Positions 33,903 through 43,061 of a stretch of 64,000 nt of DNA are shown piece by piece; the first letter of the stretch is position 1; the number at the start of each line of letters is the position of its first letter. The position numbers and the translations under genes are program-made. Source of the stretch: Pacificoceanicola sp048553275 (GTDB lineage Bacteria; Pseudomonadota; Alphaproteobacteria; Rhodobacterales; Rhodobacteraceae); NCBI RefSeq assembly GCF_048553275.1, contig NZ_JBLZMW010000021.1, positions 1 to 64,000 on the forward strand, read 5' to 3'. The notes beneath the pieces were generated by a model that saw nothing but the letters and a program-made list of their open reading frames with translations, searched no databases and was not told the DNA's origin.

Positions 33903-34778
33903 ATGACATCCTGGATGCCCGCGATGATCGGAGGACGCTTTCCGGGACTCGCCGCCGCAACGCAGCCCGGCCGCGCCCGCCGGTCGGCCTTGGTGATCGA
34001 CGATGGACGACCGTGCAACCGACCCTCATTTGCAGCCCATTGGGTGCCGGGCTGGGACAGCGCTGCGCCGACCGAGATTCCGGAAGGGTTCTGCGCCGAT
34101 CGCTCCGTCTCTCCGATCATCCGTCTCCAGGATGGACCAGGCGGCGGCCTACGGGGTCCGATCGTGGATTTCACGCGCATCCCCGAAATCTCGGCGCCGA
34201 TGCCGACCTTGCGCATAGTCCTTGCCCTTGGCGTCCGGGATAGTCTTCCCGATAATCCGGGGCTGTCCGCGGAATGGGGGCGGACAGGTCTCAACAGCCC
34301 CGACTGCCACGGTTGCGAGACCAAGGGGCAGTCATTGATCGTCCTTGTTCCCGGCACGAGTGCCTCCGACCAAGCTCACGCTTTGCACGGGGACGGGAGC
34401 GACGAAGCTACGATGCCGATCAATGGCGAGCACCGCGCGCGCATCGGATCTGCACCCATGGTGCTGGACGAACCAATCCCCGTCGCGATGCTCGATAACC
34501 GGCACCCCGATCGCCCTCCAATGCCCCGGCATTCTGCGGATAGAGGGGGCGTCTTCCTGACCGATATGGACAGGCCCTCCATCTTCCACGGTGTCTTCCA
34601 AATTTTCGCCGGTCCCGTGGCCCTGACCCACTGGACCGGCGGCAATCACTGCGCGCGGATTGTGGTCATCGCCCATGACATCCCCCGATCCGGAGTCCTG
34701 CGCAGCCTCGGCCTGCTCCGCACCAGTCAGCCGAACACCTACAACCATCAATCCAAACAGAAGGAAACCATACTATGA
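33903..34778 (+). CDS. Unrecognised protein in the zinc operon
   Basis: A 291-codon open frame. The start at 33903 has GGAG 6 nt upstream, and the stop overlaps the cobW ATG in an ATGA, which supports translation in the operon. It begins MTSWMPAMIGGRFPGLAAATQ, then AAHWVPGWDSAAPTEIPEGF and SPIIRLQDGPGGG. No signal peptide, membrane segment or known family is recognised. It has some histidine and cysteine pairs (SPDCHGCET, NHCARIV, HWTGGNH) that could bind metal. Codon use is less regular in the second half. The antisense frames are also open, so it could be a decayed gene. Confidence 0.5.
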   Translation: MTSWMPAMIGGRFPGLAAATQPGRARRSALVIDDGRPCNRPSFAAHWVPGWDSAAPTEIPEGFCADRSVSPIIRLQDGPGGGLRGPIVDFTRIPEISAPMPTLRIVLALGVRDSLPDNPGLSAEWGRTGLNSPDCHGCETKGQSLIVLVPGTSASDQAHALHGDGSDEATMPINGEHRARIGSAPMVLDEPIPVAMLDNRHPDRPPMPRHSADRGGVFLTDMDRPSIFHGVFQIFAGPVALTHWTGGNHCARIVVIAHDIPRSGVLRSLGLLRTSQPNTYNHQSKQKETIL

Positions 34779-35983
34779 CCGACACACGCCTTCCCGTAAC
34801 CGTCCTTTCCGGCTTTCTCGGCGCGGGCAAGACGACGCTGCTTAACCGCGTGCTGAACAACCGCGATGGGCGCCAGGTCGCGGTGATCGTCAATGACATG
34901 TCCGAGGTCAACATCGACGCCGACCTCGTGCGCGCCGATACCGAGTTGTCGCGCACCGACGAGACGCTGGTCGAGATGTCGAATGGCTGCATCTGCTGCA
35001 CCCTGCGCGACGACTTGTTGACCGAGGTGCGCCGCCTCGCCGCCGAGCGGCGTTTTGACTACCTGCTGATCGAATCCACCGGCATCTCTGAACCGCTGCC
35101 CGTCGCCGCGACCTTCGATTTCCGTGACGCCAACGGCGAAAGCCTGTCGGATGTCGCGCGGCTCGACACGATGGTCACGGTCGTCGATGCGGTGAACCTG
35201 CTGAACGACTTTTCCAGCCACGATTTCTTGCGCGACCGGGGCGAGACGCTTGGCGAAGCGGATGAGCGCACGCTGGTCAACCTGCTGGTGGAACAAATCG
35301 AATTTGCTGACGTCGTGATCCTTAACAAGGTGGCAGATGCCCAACCGCAACAATTGGACGCCGCGCGCAAGATTATCCGCAGCCTGAACGCGGATGCCCG
35401 GATCATCGAGACCACCCATTCCGATGTCCCCGCCGATGCCATCCTCGACACCGGGCTGTTCGATTTCGAAAAGGCGCATGAACACCCGATGTGGGCCAAG
35501 GAGCTTTACGGCTTTGCCGACCATGTTCCCGAGACCGAGGAATATGGCGTGACGAGCCATGTATACCGCGCCCGCCGCCCGTTCGAGCCGGCACGTATCA
35601 TCGAAGTTCTGAATGGCGATCTGCCGGGCGTGATCCGCGCCAAGGGACATTTCTGGATTGCCACGCGGCCCGATTGGGTGGCCGAATTCTCTCTTGCCGG
35701 TGCGCTTTCCTCGGTGAAGCCGCTTGGGACATGGTGGGCGGCGGTGCCCCGCGACCACTGGCCCGACCACGACAACGCCCGCGAATACATGCAAGCCCAT
35801 TGGTCCGAGCCTTGGGGCGACAGGCGGCAGGAGATCGTCTTCATCGGCGCGCGGATCGATTGGCCGAAAATCAAGGCGCAGCTCGATGCATGCCTGCTGC
35901 CCGAGCACCTCGCGGCGGGGGCGGGTTCGCTGCCTGATCTGCCGGACCCGTTCCCGGTGTGGCGGCGCGCGGAGGCGGCATGA
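34775..35983 (+). CDS. CobW/COG0523-family zinc-responsive GTPase
   Basis: A 402-residue G3E-family GTPase. Walker A is GFLGAGKTT near residue 13, the metal-binding CxCC motif is G-C72-I-C74-C75, ESTGISEP follows near residue 107, and the base-specificity loop LNKVAD lies near residue 187. The C-terminal CobW_C domain runs from about 255. COG0523 proteins in Zur regulons act as zinc metallochaperones during starvation. The start and end overlap its neighbours (ATGA on both sides). Confidence 0.92.
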   Translation: MTDTRLPVTVLSGFLGAGKTTLLNRVLNNRDGRQVAVIVNDMSEVNIDADLVRADTELSRTDETLVEMSNGCICCTLRDDLLTEVRRLAAERRFDYLLIESTGISEPLPVAATFDFRDANGESLSDVARLDTMVTVVDAVNLLNDFSSHDFLRDRGETLGEADERTLVNLLVEQIEFADVVILNKVADAQPQQLDAARKIIRSLNADARIIETTHSDVPADAILDTGLFDFEKAHEHPMWAKELYGFADHVPETEEYGVTSHVYRARRPFEPARIIEVLNGDLPGVIRAKGHFWIATRPDWVAEFSLAGALSSVKPLGTWWAAVPRDHWPDHDNAREYMQAHWSEPWGDRRQEIVFIGARIDWPKIKAQLDACLLPEHLAAGAGSLPDLPDPFPVWRRAEAA

Positions 35984-36573
35984 CAATGGCCCCTCCCGGA
36001 CCCACCTTTCCGATCGATCCGCATGTGCTCCAGCCGCTTCGGGTGGCAGGCGTCTCGCTCGCCATGGGGGTACGGTCGTTGCGCGAAGACCATGCCAAGG
36101 GACGTGCGGCCCTGCCTGCACACGATCTGCCCCGGCTTCGTCGCAGACCCGGCCACAGGACTGTGGCCGGCGCGATCCGCGAGGCCTGCGACGAGACGGT
36201 CACGGGCCAAAGCGCCGCGCTTCCGGTCGCCGATGTTGCGGCGCTCGCGGCCCGTGCGACACGAGTCGTTGAATCGCCTCTACGGAAGCCTTGCCTCCCC
36301 GTCACCGTGGGGCCGCCGTCTCCGGCACGGCATATCAACGCCCTGCCCGGCCGGCTGCTCTGCATTCTACGCGGTTCAGGCACCGAATACGGACCGACCG
36401 GCGAGCCGCACGCCATTCCCTGCATGAAGCACGTCGTTGTCGGCGTGTTTCGCGGCGCGCCGTTGTCGGGCCGGAAACCTGCCGCGATCGTCCACCGCCC
36501 GCCTCCATGCGAAACGGGAGGAAAACGTCCGATCCTCATGATCGACCGCGCCGACGACACCGGAGCGTGCTGA
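35980..36573 (+). CDS. DUF1826 family protein
   Basis: A 197-residue protein. The C-terminal half carries the DUF1826 pattern: ARHINALPGRLLCILRGSGTEYG, VGVFRGAPLSGRKPAAIVHRPPPCETGGKRPILMID. The N-terminal half is divergent. DUF1826 genes follow COG0523 GTPases in many proteobacterial zinc-starvation operons; the biochemical role is unknown. The ATG overlaps the cobW stop, and its own stop shares a base with the next ATG. Confidence 0.75.
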   Translation: MTMAPPGPTFPIDPHVLQPLRVAGVSLAMGVRSLREDHAKGRAALPAHDLPRLRRRPGHRTVAGAIREACDETVTGQSAALPVADVAALAARATRVVESPLRKPCLPVTVGPPSPARHINALPGRLLCILRGSGTEYGPTGEPHAIPCMKHVVVGVFRGAPLSGRKPAAIVHRPPPCETGGKRPILMIDRADDTGAC

Positions 36574-36851
36574 TGTCCCGCACTTCCAACATTGGTGCGA
36601 CCCGGTTGCGCCGCCGCCGCCGCTCCGAAGACCCGATGCGCGCCTATGACAGGCTGCCTGCGCCCCTGCGCGCCTGGCTGTCCCAGGCCGTTCTGCCCTG
36701 GTCGCCCGCCTCGTGCCTTCACATCTGGCGACGGGCCCACGCCGAGGGCGCGAGCCTGGAAAGCATCATCGAACGGCTCGAACGCGCCGAGCGGCAAACC
36801 CTTTCCCGAGGCGGGCATTCCGCGCCCGCCGACAGTTCACCATCAAGATAG
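36573..36851 (+). CDS. DUF6525 family small basic protein
   Basis: A 92-residue protein starting in a TGATG overlap with DUF1826. The arginine-rich N-terminus and the core DPMRAYDRLPAPLRAWLSQAVLPWSPASCLHIWRRA match a small protein family typical of Rhodobacteraceae zinc loci. Function is unknown. It is the last gene of the coupled set. Confidence 0.75.
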   Translation: MSRTSNIGATRLRRRRRSEDPMRAYDRLPAPLRAWLSQAVLPWSPASCLHIWRRAHAEGASLESIIERLERAERQTLSRGGHSAPADSSPSR

Positions 36852-36905
36852 AACAGGTTCGCAAGAGACCTCCATTCGCCATCCCCGCCGCCGTAGCACC
36901 CAGCC

Positions 36906-37073
36906 TTGGGGCAATTGCTGATCATTGGCGCCGGTAGCGTCATCACAAAACAGCATGTCCACGCCTCGGGGCAGCCCGGCACCTGGCCGGGCGATACGGT
37001 GTCGCGCAAGCCCGCGACGCCGGTGCGGGTGGCGCTGGCGAACAAGATGGCGCGGGTCGTCCGGGGGCTTTGA
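36906..37073 (+). pseudogene. IS110-family transposase C-terminal relic
   Basis: The frame reads LGQLLIIGAGSVI, later ARVALANKMARVVRGL-like residues and a stop. QLLIIGA and VALANKMAR are hallmarks of the C-terminus of IS110/IS1111-group transposases. Only about 55 codons remain. It marks the right side of the accessory region. Confidence 0.65.
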
Positions 37074-37766
37074 TGGCTTGGGGCGGTGCCTGCGGGTCTT
37101 TGGCTGCGAGGACGCCAGAGCGAAACGCCGTTTGACGCAATTATCGTGAGGCCGGATCGGGCGAAAAAGCGTGCAAAAGAGTGCCCTTGAACAGGCGGCA
37201 TTGCTCTGGCCCCGACCTTCGAACACCATAGGGGGTCGCGGCACATTAAGGTCCGCCGCTTGGATCCGGACCCATGTCAGCCGCCGATGACGCGCCAAGA
37301 TCAGCTCGGAAAACACCGTTTGCGCAAGGGGCGGTTATACATCCTGCCCAACAGGTTTGAGGGCCGGGGTTCCGCTTTCCCTGATGGACTTATCCCGCAG
37401 CTTCCATGACGGGTATACCGAGCGCATTGTCGCCGTCCTGACCAGCGATACGGATCTGGGGTTCACCGATTTGGCGGTCAACGTTCCACGCCATGCACCA
37501 CTGGACCAGCAGCTTTAGGCAGTGCATCGGCCGCCAGGCAGGGCATTTCGCGGAAATGATTGCTGGCCGATTATCGCCCTCTCGGCAAGCGCGCTCGCCG
37601 CAACCGTTCTGTTCTGGTTATGAACGCTCACGTGCCGGTCTATCGACCCACAGAAACCTTGCACTGATGAGGCATGACCTTGTTCATCCGGCCTGTTCGA
37701 GTGCGGCCTGATTTGCATCTGAAGTGGGCGATGGTTTCCGATACGCTCAGACATTTTGCTAAGACC
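37074..37766. other. Gene-free stretch before guaB
   Basis: About 690 bases without a supported gene. A short plus-strand frame at 37384-37518 reads MDLSRSFHDGYTERIVAVLTSDTDL and could be a gene fragment, but it matches nothing I recognise. Confidence 0.5.
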
Positions 37767-37792
37767 GGGTTCAGCGTTCATCCGCTGAACCC
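37767..37792 (-). terminator. Strong hairpin after guaB
   Basis: GGGTTCAGCG, 6 nt, CGCTGAACCC: a perfect 10-bp stem 15 nt past the guaB stop. There is no T tract on either side, so termination would need help; the stem may instead protect the 3' end. Confidence 0.5.
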
Positions 37793-37806
37793 CATATATT
37801 ATTGGC

Positions 37807-39255
37807 TTACCCGATCCGGTAGTTCGGGCTTTCGCGGGTGATTTGCACGTCGTGCACGTGGCTTTCCTTGAGGCCCGCGCCGGTGATCTTCACGAACTGG
37901 CAATTGCTGCGCATTTCGGCAACCGTGGCACAGCCCGTGTAGCCCATCGCGGCCCGCAGACCCCCGACCAGCTGGTGGATCACCGCACCGGCGCTGCCCT
38001 TGTACGGCACCTGCCCTTCGATCCCCTCCGGCACCAGCTTGTCCGAGGCCGCGTCCTTCTGGAAATAGCGGTCCGCCGAGCCCCGCGCCATCGCGCCGAG
38101 CGACCCCATGCCGCGATAGGACTTGAAGCTGCGGCCTTGATACAAAATGACTTCACCGGGGGATTCATCGGTCCCGGCAATCATGGACCCGACCATGGCA
38201 CAGGAGGCCCCGGCGGCGATCGCCTTGGCAAAATCGCCGGAGAACTTGATGCCGCCATCAGCGATCACCGGCACATCGCCCGCCGCCGCTGCGCAGTCCA
38301 TGACCGCCGTCAGCTGGGGCACGCCAACCCCTGCGACCATGCGCGTCGTGCAGATCGAGCCCGGTCCGATCCCGACCTTGATCGCATCCGCGCCCGCATC
38401 GATCAAAGCCCGCGTCGCCTCTGCCGTGGCCACGTTGCCCGCGATAATCTGCACCCCGTTGGAGAGCGTCTTGGCCCGCCGGACCGCTTCGATCACGCCG
38501 CGCGAATGCCCGTGCGCCGTGTCGATCACGACAATATCCACTCCGGAATCAACGAGCTGCTCCGTCCGGGCAAAGCCGCTGTCGCCGACGGAACTCGCCG
38601 CGGCCACGCGCAGCCGGCCCAGCTCATCCTTACAGGCAGTGGGATTCACCACAGCCTGTTCGGTGTCTTTCAACGTCAGAAGACCGGTCAGCCTGCCGCT
38701 GGCATCGGTGACCAGCAGCTTCTCGATCCGCCGTTCCTTCATCATGTTGATCGCCTGCGGACGATCCGCCGGTTCGTGCAGGATCGCCAGCCGTTCATGC
38801 GTCATCATCGCCTTGACCGGCGTGCTGTCGTGTTCGGCAAACCGCATGTCGCGGTTGGTGACGATGCCGACAACCTTGTGATCCTTGTCGATGACCGGAA
38901 AGCCGGTAAAGCCGTACCGCTCGGTCAGAGCCTTGGCATCCGCCAGGGTCTGATCCGGGGTAAGTGTCACAGGATTATAAACAATTCCGCTCTCGAAGCG
39001 CTTGACCCGGCGCACCTGACGGGCCTGCTCGTCTGCGGTGAGGTTCTTGTGAATCACCCCCATGCCGCCTGCTTGGGCCATGGTGATGGCCATGCGGGAT
39101 TCCGTCACCGTGTCCATCGCAGAGGACAAAAGCGGAATGTTGAGGTCAATGGATTTCGTTACCTTGGTGCGCGTGTCAGCGGTGCTTGGCAGCACCTCGG
39201 ACGCACCGGGAACGAGCAGAACATCATCGAAGGTCAGGGCCTCGCGAATCTCCAT
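37807..39255 (-). CDS. guaB: IMP dehydrogenase
   Basis: A 482-residue enzyme oxidising IMP to XMP in GMP synthesis. The start at 39255 (MEIREALTFDDVLLVPG) has AAAGGAG upstream. Two CBS repeats lie at about 95-210 (YGFTGFPVIDKDHKVVGIVTNRD). The catalytic loop is GPGSICTTRMVAGVG, with the active cysteine, and the flap region is GMGSLGAM. Length and order are normal. Confidence 0.97.
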   Translation of the reverse strand: MEIREALTFDDVLLVPGASEVLPSTADTRTKVTKSIDLNIPLLSSAMDTVTESRMAITMAQAGGMGVIHKNLTADEQARQVRRVKRFESGIVYNPVTLTPDQTLADAKALTERYGFTGFPVIDKDHKVVGIVTNRDMRFAEHDSTPVKAMMTHERLAILHEPADRPQAINMMKERRIEKLLVTDASGRLTGLLTLKDTEQAVVNPTACKDELGRLRVAAASSVGDSGFARTEQLVDSGVDIVVIDTAHGHSRGVIEAVRRAKTLSNGVQIIAGNVATAEATRALIDAGADAIKVGIGPGSICTTRMVAGVGVPQLTAVMDCAAAAGDVPVIADGGIKFSGDFAKAIAAGASCAMVGSMIAGTDESPGEVILYQGRSFKSYRGMGSLGAMARGSADRYFQKDAASDKLVPEGIEGQVPYKGSAGAVIHQLVGGLRAAMGYTGCATVAEMRSNCQFVKITGAGLKESHVHDVQITRESPNYRIG

Positions 39256-39453
39256 GGGTCGGCTCCTTTGGAGGGGATCGGTTGGCACGTCCCTATCGCA
39301 TGGATCTTTCCGGGGGGAAAGGGGCTTTCGGGCGCATGCCTCATCAAGCAGCCAAGCCATGATTCCGCCCGAAAACCCGCCTCGCCGGGCAAGGACAGGC
39401 TTGCCCCGCGCCACGTTGCGCCGCACGGTGTAAGCGAAAAAAAGGAGCGTTTC

Positions 39454-40407
39454 ATGACACATGGCTACGACCGCGGGCGGCTCGACCTGCCCTTTACCGG
39501 GATCTGCACCTTCGGAAAGAACCCCTATCAGCCGGACTGGACCGCGCTGGAGGCTGATGTCGCGATCCTCGGCGCGCCTTTTGACGCAGGGACGCAGTGG
39601 CGGGCCGGGGCGCGGTTCGGGCCGCGCGGGGTGCGTGAGGCCTCGACGCTGTTTTCCTTTGGTCACGCGGGCGCTTACGACCATGAAGACGATGTGATCT
39701 ACCTTGGGCCGGAGGTCCGCATCGTCGACATGGGTGACGCGGATATCGTGCATACCGACACCGTGCAAAGCCATGCCAACATTCGCTCCGGGGTCGAGGC
39801 GGCGCTCAAGGCGGGTGCGCTGCCCGTCGTGATCGGCGGGGACCATTCGATCAACATCCCGTGCATCGAGGCCTTCGAAGGGCGCGGACCCTTCCATGTT
39901 CTGCAGATCGACGCGCATCTCGATTTCGTCGACGAGCGCCACGGCGTCACGCGCGGCCATGGCAATCCGATGCGGCGGGCGGCCGAAAAGCCCTGGGTCA
40001 GCGGCCTGACCCAGGTCGGCATCCGGAATGTGTCGAGTACCGCAAAGGACGGCTACGATGCCGCACGGGAAATGGGCTCGGACATCCTGTCGGTGCGGCA
40101 GGCGCGAAAACTCGGGAGCCATGGCACCGCGCAGCGCCTGCCCGAGGGCGCGCCGGTCTATATCACCATCGACATCGACGCCTTCTGCCCCTCGATCGCG
40201 CCGGGGACCGGCACGCCGAGCCACGGTGGATTCTTGTATTACGAAATTCTCGAACTGCTTCAGGCGGTGAGCGCAAATCACGAGATCGTCGGTCTTGATC
40301 TGGTGGAAGTGGCACCGGACTATGATCCGACCGGATCAACCAGCATTCTCGCCGCGCAACTGCTCATGAACCTGCTTGGGTTTATCTTCCACGCGCGCCA
40401 GGCCTGA
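39454..40407 (+). CDS. speB: Agmatinase-family ureohydrolase
   Basis: A 317-residue enzyme with the two-manganese site of ureohydrolases: GGDHS, DAHLDF and DIDAFCPS. The sequence SHGGFLYYEILELL and the long N-terminus fit the agmatinase/guanidinobutyrase branch more than arginase. It releases urea from a guanidino compound; agmatine is likely. The start has AAAGGAG upstream. It is divergent from guaB. Confidence 0.82.
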   Translation: MTHGYDRGRLDLPFTGICTFGKNPYQPDWTALEADVAILGAPFDAGTQWRAGARFGPRGVREASTLFSFGHAGAYDHEDDVIYLGPEVRIVDMGDADIVHTDTVQSHANIRSGVEAALKAGALPVVIGGDHSINIPCIEAFEGRGPFHVLQIDAHLDFVDERHGVTRGHGNPMRRAAEKPWVSGLTQVGIRNVSSTAKDGYDAAREMGSDILSVRQARKLGSHGTAQRLPEGAPVYITIDIDAFCPSIAPGTGTPSHGGFLYYEILELLQAVSANHEIVGLDLVEVAPDYDPTGSTSILAAQLLMNLLGFIFHARQA

Positions 40408-40531
40408 TGTCGGTGCGATGGGCCACAGATCCGCGATTTGTCGCCGAAGCCCTATTGCGACCTTGTCGTCACTCGCGCGTCACGGTCTTGTGTCACGGAG
40501 CAGACGAAAACGACCGACAGGAATCACCGCC

Positions 40532-41680
40532 ATGGCCCTGCCCCTTTCAGGCCTCACCATTCTCGATCTGACCCATGTTCTCGCCGGGCCTTATTGTTCC
40601 ATGACCCTGTCGGACATGGGGGCCCGCGTGATCAAGGTCGAGCGCCCCGATGGCGGCGACGACACGCGCGCTTTTCCGCCGTTCAAGGATGGCAAGAGCG
40701 CCTATTTCGCCGCCATCAATCACGGCAAGAAGAGCATCGCGCTAAACCTCAAGAATGACGCGGACAAGGAGATCTTCGAGGGGCTTCTGGCACGTGCCGA
40801 CGTGATCCTGGAAAACTTCCGTCCTGGCGTGATGGAGCGCATGGGCTATGGCTGGGAGGACCTGCATTCCCGGTTTCCACGGCTGATCTATGGCGCGGTC
40901 TCAGGGTTTGGCCACACCGGGCCGGACAGCAAACGCCCGGCCTATGACATGGTTGTTCAGGCGCGCGGCGGCGTGATGAGCATCACCGGCGAAAAGGACC
41001 GCGATCCAGTCCGCGTCGGTGCCTCCATCGGCGATATCGTGGCGGGCATGTTCCTGACCGAGGGCATTCTGGCGGCGCTCTATGACCGTGAAAAGACCGG
41101 AAAGGGGCGCAAGATCGACGTCTCCATGCTGGACAGCCAATTGGCCATTCTTGAACATGCGGTGGCGATCACATCCGTCACCGGCAAACCGCCGGTGCCC
41201 TCCGGCGCGCGCCACCCCTCGATCACGCCATTTGAGACCTTCCACGCGTCCGACGGGCTTTTTGTCATCGCCGCCGGGAACGACAAGCTCTTCGAAAAGC
41301 TCTGCGTTGCGCTCAACCTGCCGCTCATCGGGGATGAACGCTTTGCCTCCAACGCCGAGCGCTGCAACAACGCCCGTCTCCTCAAGCGGCTCATCGAAGC
41401 GGTGACCCTCGAACACACCCGTGCCCACTGGATCGCCAGGCTGACCGCCGCCGGCATTCCGACCGGCCCGATCCAGACCGTCGATCAGGTGATGAAGGAC
41501 CCGCAGATCCTCGCAAGGAACATGGTGGTCGACGTCTTGGACAAGAACGGCCGCGCCGCCTACAAGGCCGCTGGCAATCCGATCAAGATGTCGGACGCGC
41601 CGGATGCCACCACGCGCGGCCCTGCGCCGGATCTTGATGGCAATCGCGGCGAAATTCTGCGCTGGCTCGGCAAGGACTAG
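40532..41680 (+). CDS. Class III CoA-transferase
   Basis: A 382-residue CaiB/BaiF family protein. Typical parts are LDLTHVLAGPYCSMTLSDMGARVIKVE at the N-terminus, ENFRPGVMERMG near residue 95, and the conserved aspartate at about D139 in RPAYDMVVQARGG that forms the acyl-aspartyl intermediate. The donor and acceptor acids cannot be told. It follows the ureohydrolase by 124 nt. Confidence 0.87.
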   Translation: MALPLSGLTILDLTHVLAGPYCSMTLSDMGARVIKVERPDGGDDTRAFPPFKDGKSAYFAAINHGKKSIALNLKNDADKEIFEGLLARADVILENFRPGVMERMGYGWEDLHSRFPRLIYGAVSGFGHTGPDSKRPAYDMVVQARGGVMSITGEKDRDPVRVGASIGDIVAGMFLTEGILAALYDREKTGKGRKIDVSMLDSQLAILEHAVAITSVTGKPPVPSGARHPSITPFETFHASDGLFVIAAGNDKLFEKLCVALNLPLIGDERFASNAERCNNARLLKRLIEAVTLEHTRAHWIARLTAAGIPTGPIQTVDQVMKDPQILARNMVVDVLDKNGRAAYKAAGNPIKMSDAPDATTRGPAPDLDGNRGEILRWLGKD

Positions 41681-41681
41681 C

Positions 41682-42893
41682 TCAGGCGGGATGACCCTTC
41701 CGGCCTGCCGCAGTGCGCGCCCTGCCCCGCCCCGACGGTTTGCCCCCGAAAGCCTTGGCAAAGGCCGCATGAAGCGCATCACGCGCCTCGCCCGCGGGCC
41801 ACATGTCGAGATAGACCTCGCTCAGATGTTCGCGAAAGATCCGCACCGTGTCGCGGCGCGGACCATTGGACCAGAACCACAAGGCGTAGGCGTTGGCCTG
41901 CGGCTGCCCGCCCGCATGGGCAATGTCGTCCTCTATCGCCCGGTCAAACCGCGCGGCGCTGTAACCCGGCACGTCGGCCAGCCCGAGACAAGGCCGGACG
42001 GCGAGCATGATCCGGGCGTAAATCGCGCTGCCATACGCGGCCTTCGTCGCGTCGACCGCACGGTCTGCAACCGCGCCGACCTCCGCCAAAGAGCCGTACC
42101 AGCCCGGCAGCATGTGATGGGCGTGCTCTTCCCACAGAGCGAGATTCAGCGGATCGGCCCGCTCGACGCATTTCCAACGGTGACGCAGTTGCGCCGACGC
42201 CGATTCGTCATCCAGCGCCAGCGCACAGTGATACCACGCCTGCGCCATCAGCGCCGATTGTCCCGGATCGCGCCCTGTGTCTTTGATCAACCCTTCGGCC
42301 TCGGCGCTCCATTTGTGAAAAAGCGCCATACCGTCATGGGTCGGCATCCGGCCATAGACCTGCCCGTGCGCGATCCATGCGGCACGGGTCAGCGCGTGAC
42401 AAAGCAGCGTGGTCAACATCGGCACATGCGGATTGGTGAGCGCGATCTGCCGGAATCGATCAACTTTTGCGGACAAGACGGAGAAATCGTCGCGTTGCGG
42501 CGCTCCGGGCAACGCCGCGCCCGCATCGAGAATGGCCTCGATCAGATGATCGGCAGCATAATCATGGCCCATGATCGCATAGCCCACATCGAAAGGTACC
42601 CGCTCGATCTCGCGCAGGAGTTGCCCCACACGCACCCAGTCCCCCGCCCGCCACGCCTCGTCGAGAACCGTGTCGATGTGCACGGACGCCTCGCTGTCCG
42701 GCGGCATGTCACGGCTTGGCAGATCAAAGGCCGCCTGCCCCTTGCGCACCAACGCCGCATCCGCGCAGGACCGCCAGACGCGACTCAGCGAGATCCAAAG
42801 GGCCCAAGAAGCAATTGGCAGACAGACGAGCAGCCCTGCCGCGCGCAGCACGGCGCCCCAATTCTCCGAAATGACTGTCAGCGCCTCATTCAT
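41682..42893 (-). CDS. Membrane-anchored protein of unknown function
   Basis: A 403-residue protein starting at 42893 (MNEALTVISENWGAVL). One membrane segment lies at about 14-36. The rest is soluble, helix-rich and suggestive of repeated helical hairpins (LMAQAWYHCALALDDESASAQLRHRWKCVERADPLNLALWEEHA), which resemble TPR-type or DUF4034-type arrangements. The C-terminus is basic. It is convergent with the CoA-transferase, with 1 nt between stops. No family is claimed. Confidence 0.7.
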   Translation of the reverse strand: MNEALTVISENWGAVLRAAGLLVCLPIASWALWISLSRVWRSCADAALVRKGQAAFDLPSRDMPPDSEASVHIDTVLDEAWRAGDWVRVGQLLREIERVPFDVGYAIMGHDYAADHLIEAILDAGAALPGAPQRDDFSVLSAKVDRFRQIALTNPHVPMLTTLLCHALTRAAWIAHGQVYGRMPTHDGMALFHKWSAEAEGLIKDTGRDPGQSALMAQAWYHCALALDDESASAQLRHRWKCVERADPLNLALWEEHAHHMLPGWYGSLAEVGAVADRAVDATKAAYGSAIYARIMLAVRPCLGLADVPGYSAARFDRAIEDDIAHAGGQPQANAYALWFWSNGPRRDTVRIFREHLSEVYLDMWPAGEARDALHAAFAKAFGGKPSGRGRARTAAGRKGHPA

Positions 42894-43061
42894 CGCCACA
42901 CGCCTGCCTTCTGCATCATGGCCAGTATGCTCCGCAGGAAATAAAGCATGGTTAAGATGGATTTCTGACCGCGATGGCGCGATTTGGCGTGGATGTGACG
43001 CGCTGTGGCTTTTCATTCCGGCGTTCCGGCGTATGGTCGCGCCAAACGTACGAGAGATGAC

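Noticed and set aside
33497..34357. A 286-codon minus-strand frame across zur
   Set aside because: Overlaps the zur gene, which has recognisable Fur-family motifs on the other strand.
37767..37792. Classical Rho-independent terminator for guaB
   Set aside because: The stem is excellent but no T tract follows on either strand, so it is listed only as a hairpin with modest confidence.
28250..37800. CRISPR array or tandem-repeat cluster in the accessory region
   Set aside because: The palindromic inserts differ in sequence and spacing; no regular repeat-spacer pattern is present.
37843..39453. Long upstream extension of the ureohydrolase frame through guaB
   Set aside because: Antisense to guaB; the true start at 39454 has a strong ribosome binding site and family N-terminus.
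39256..40281. Upstream extension of the guaB frame
   Set aside because: Antisense to the ureohydrolase gene; IMP dehydrogenase begins at 39255.
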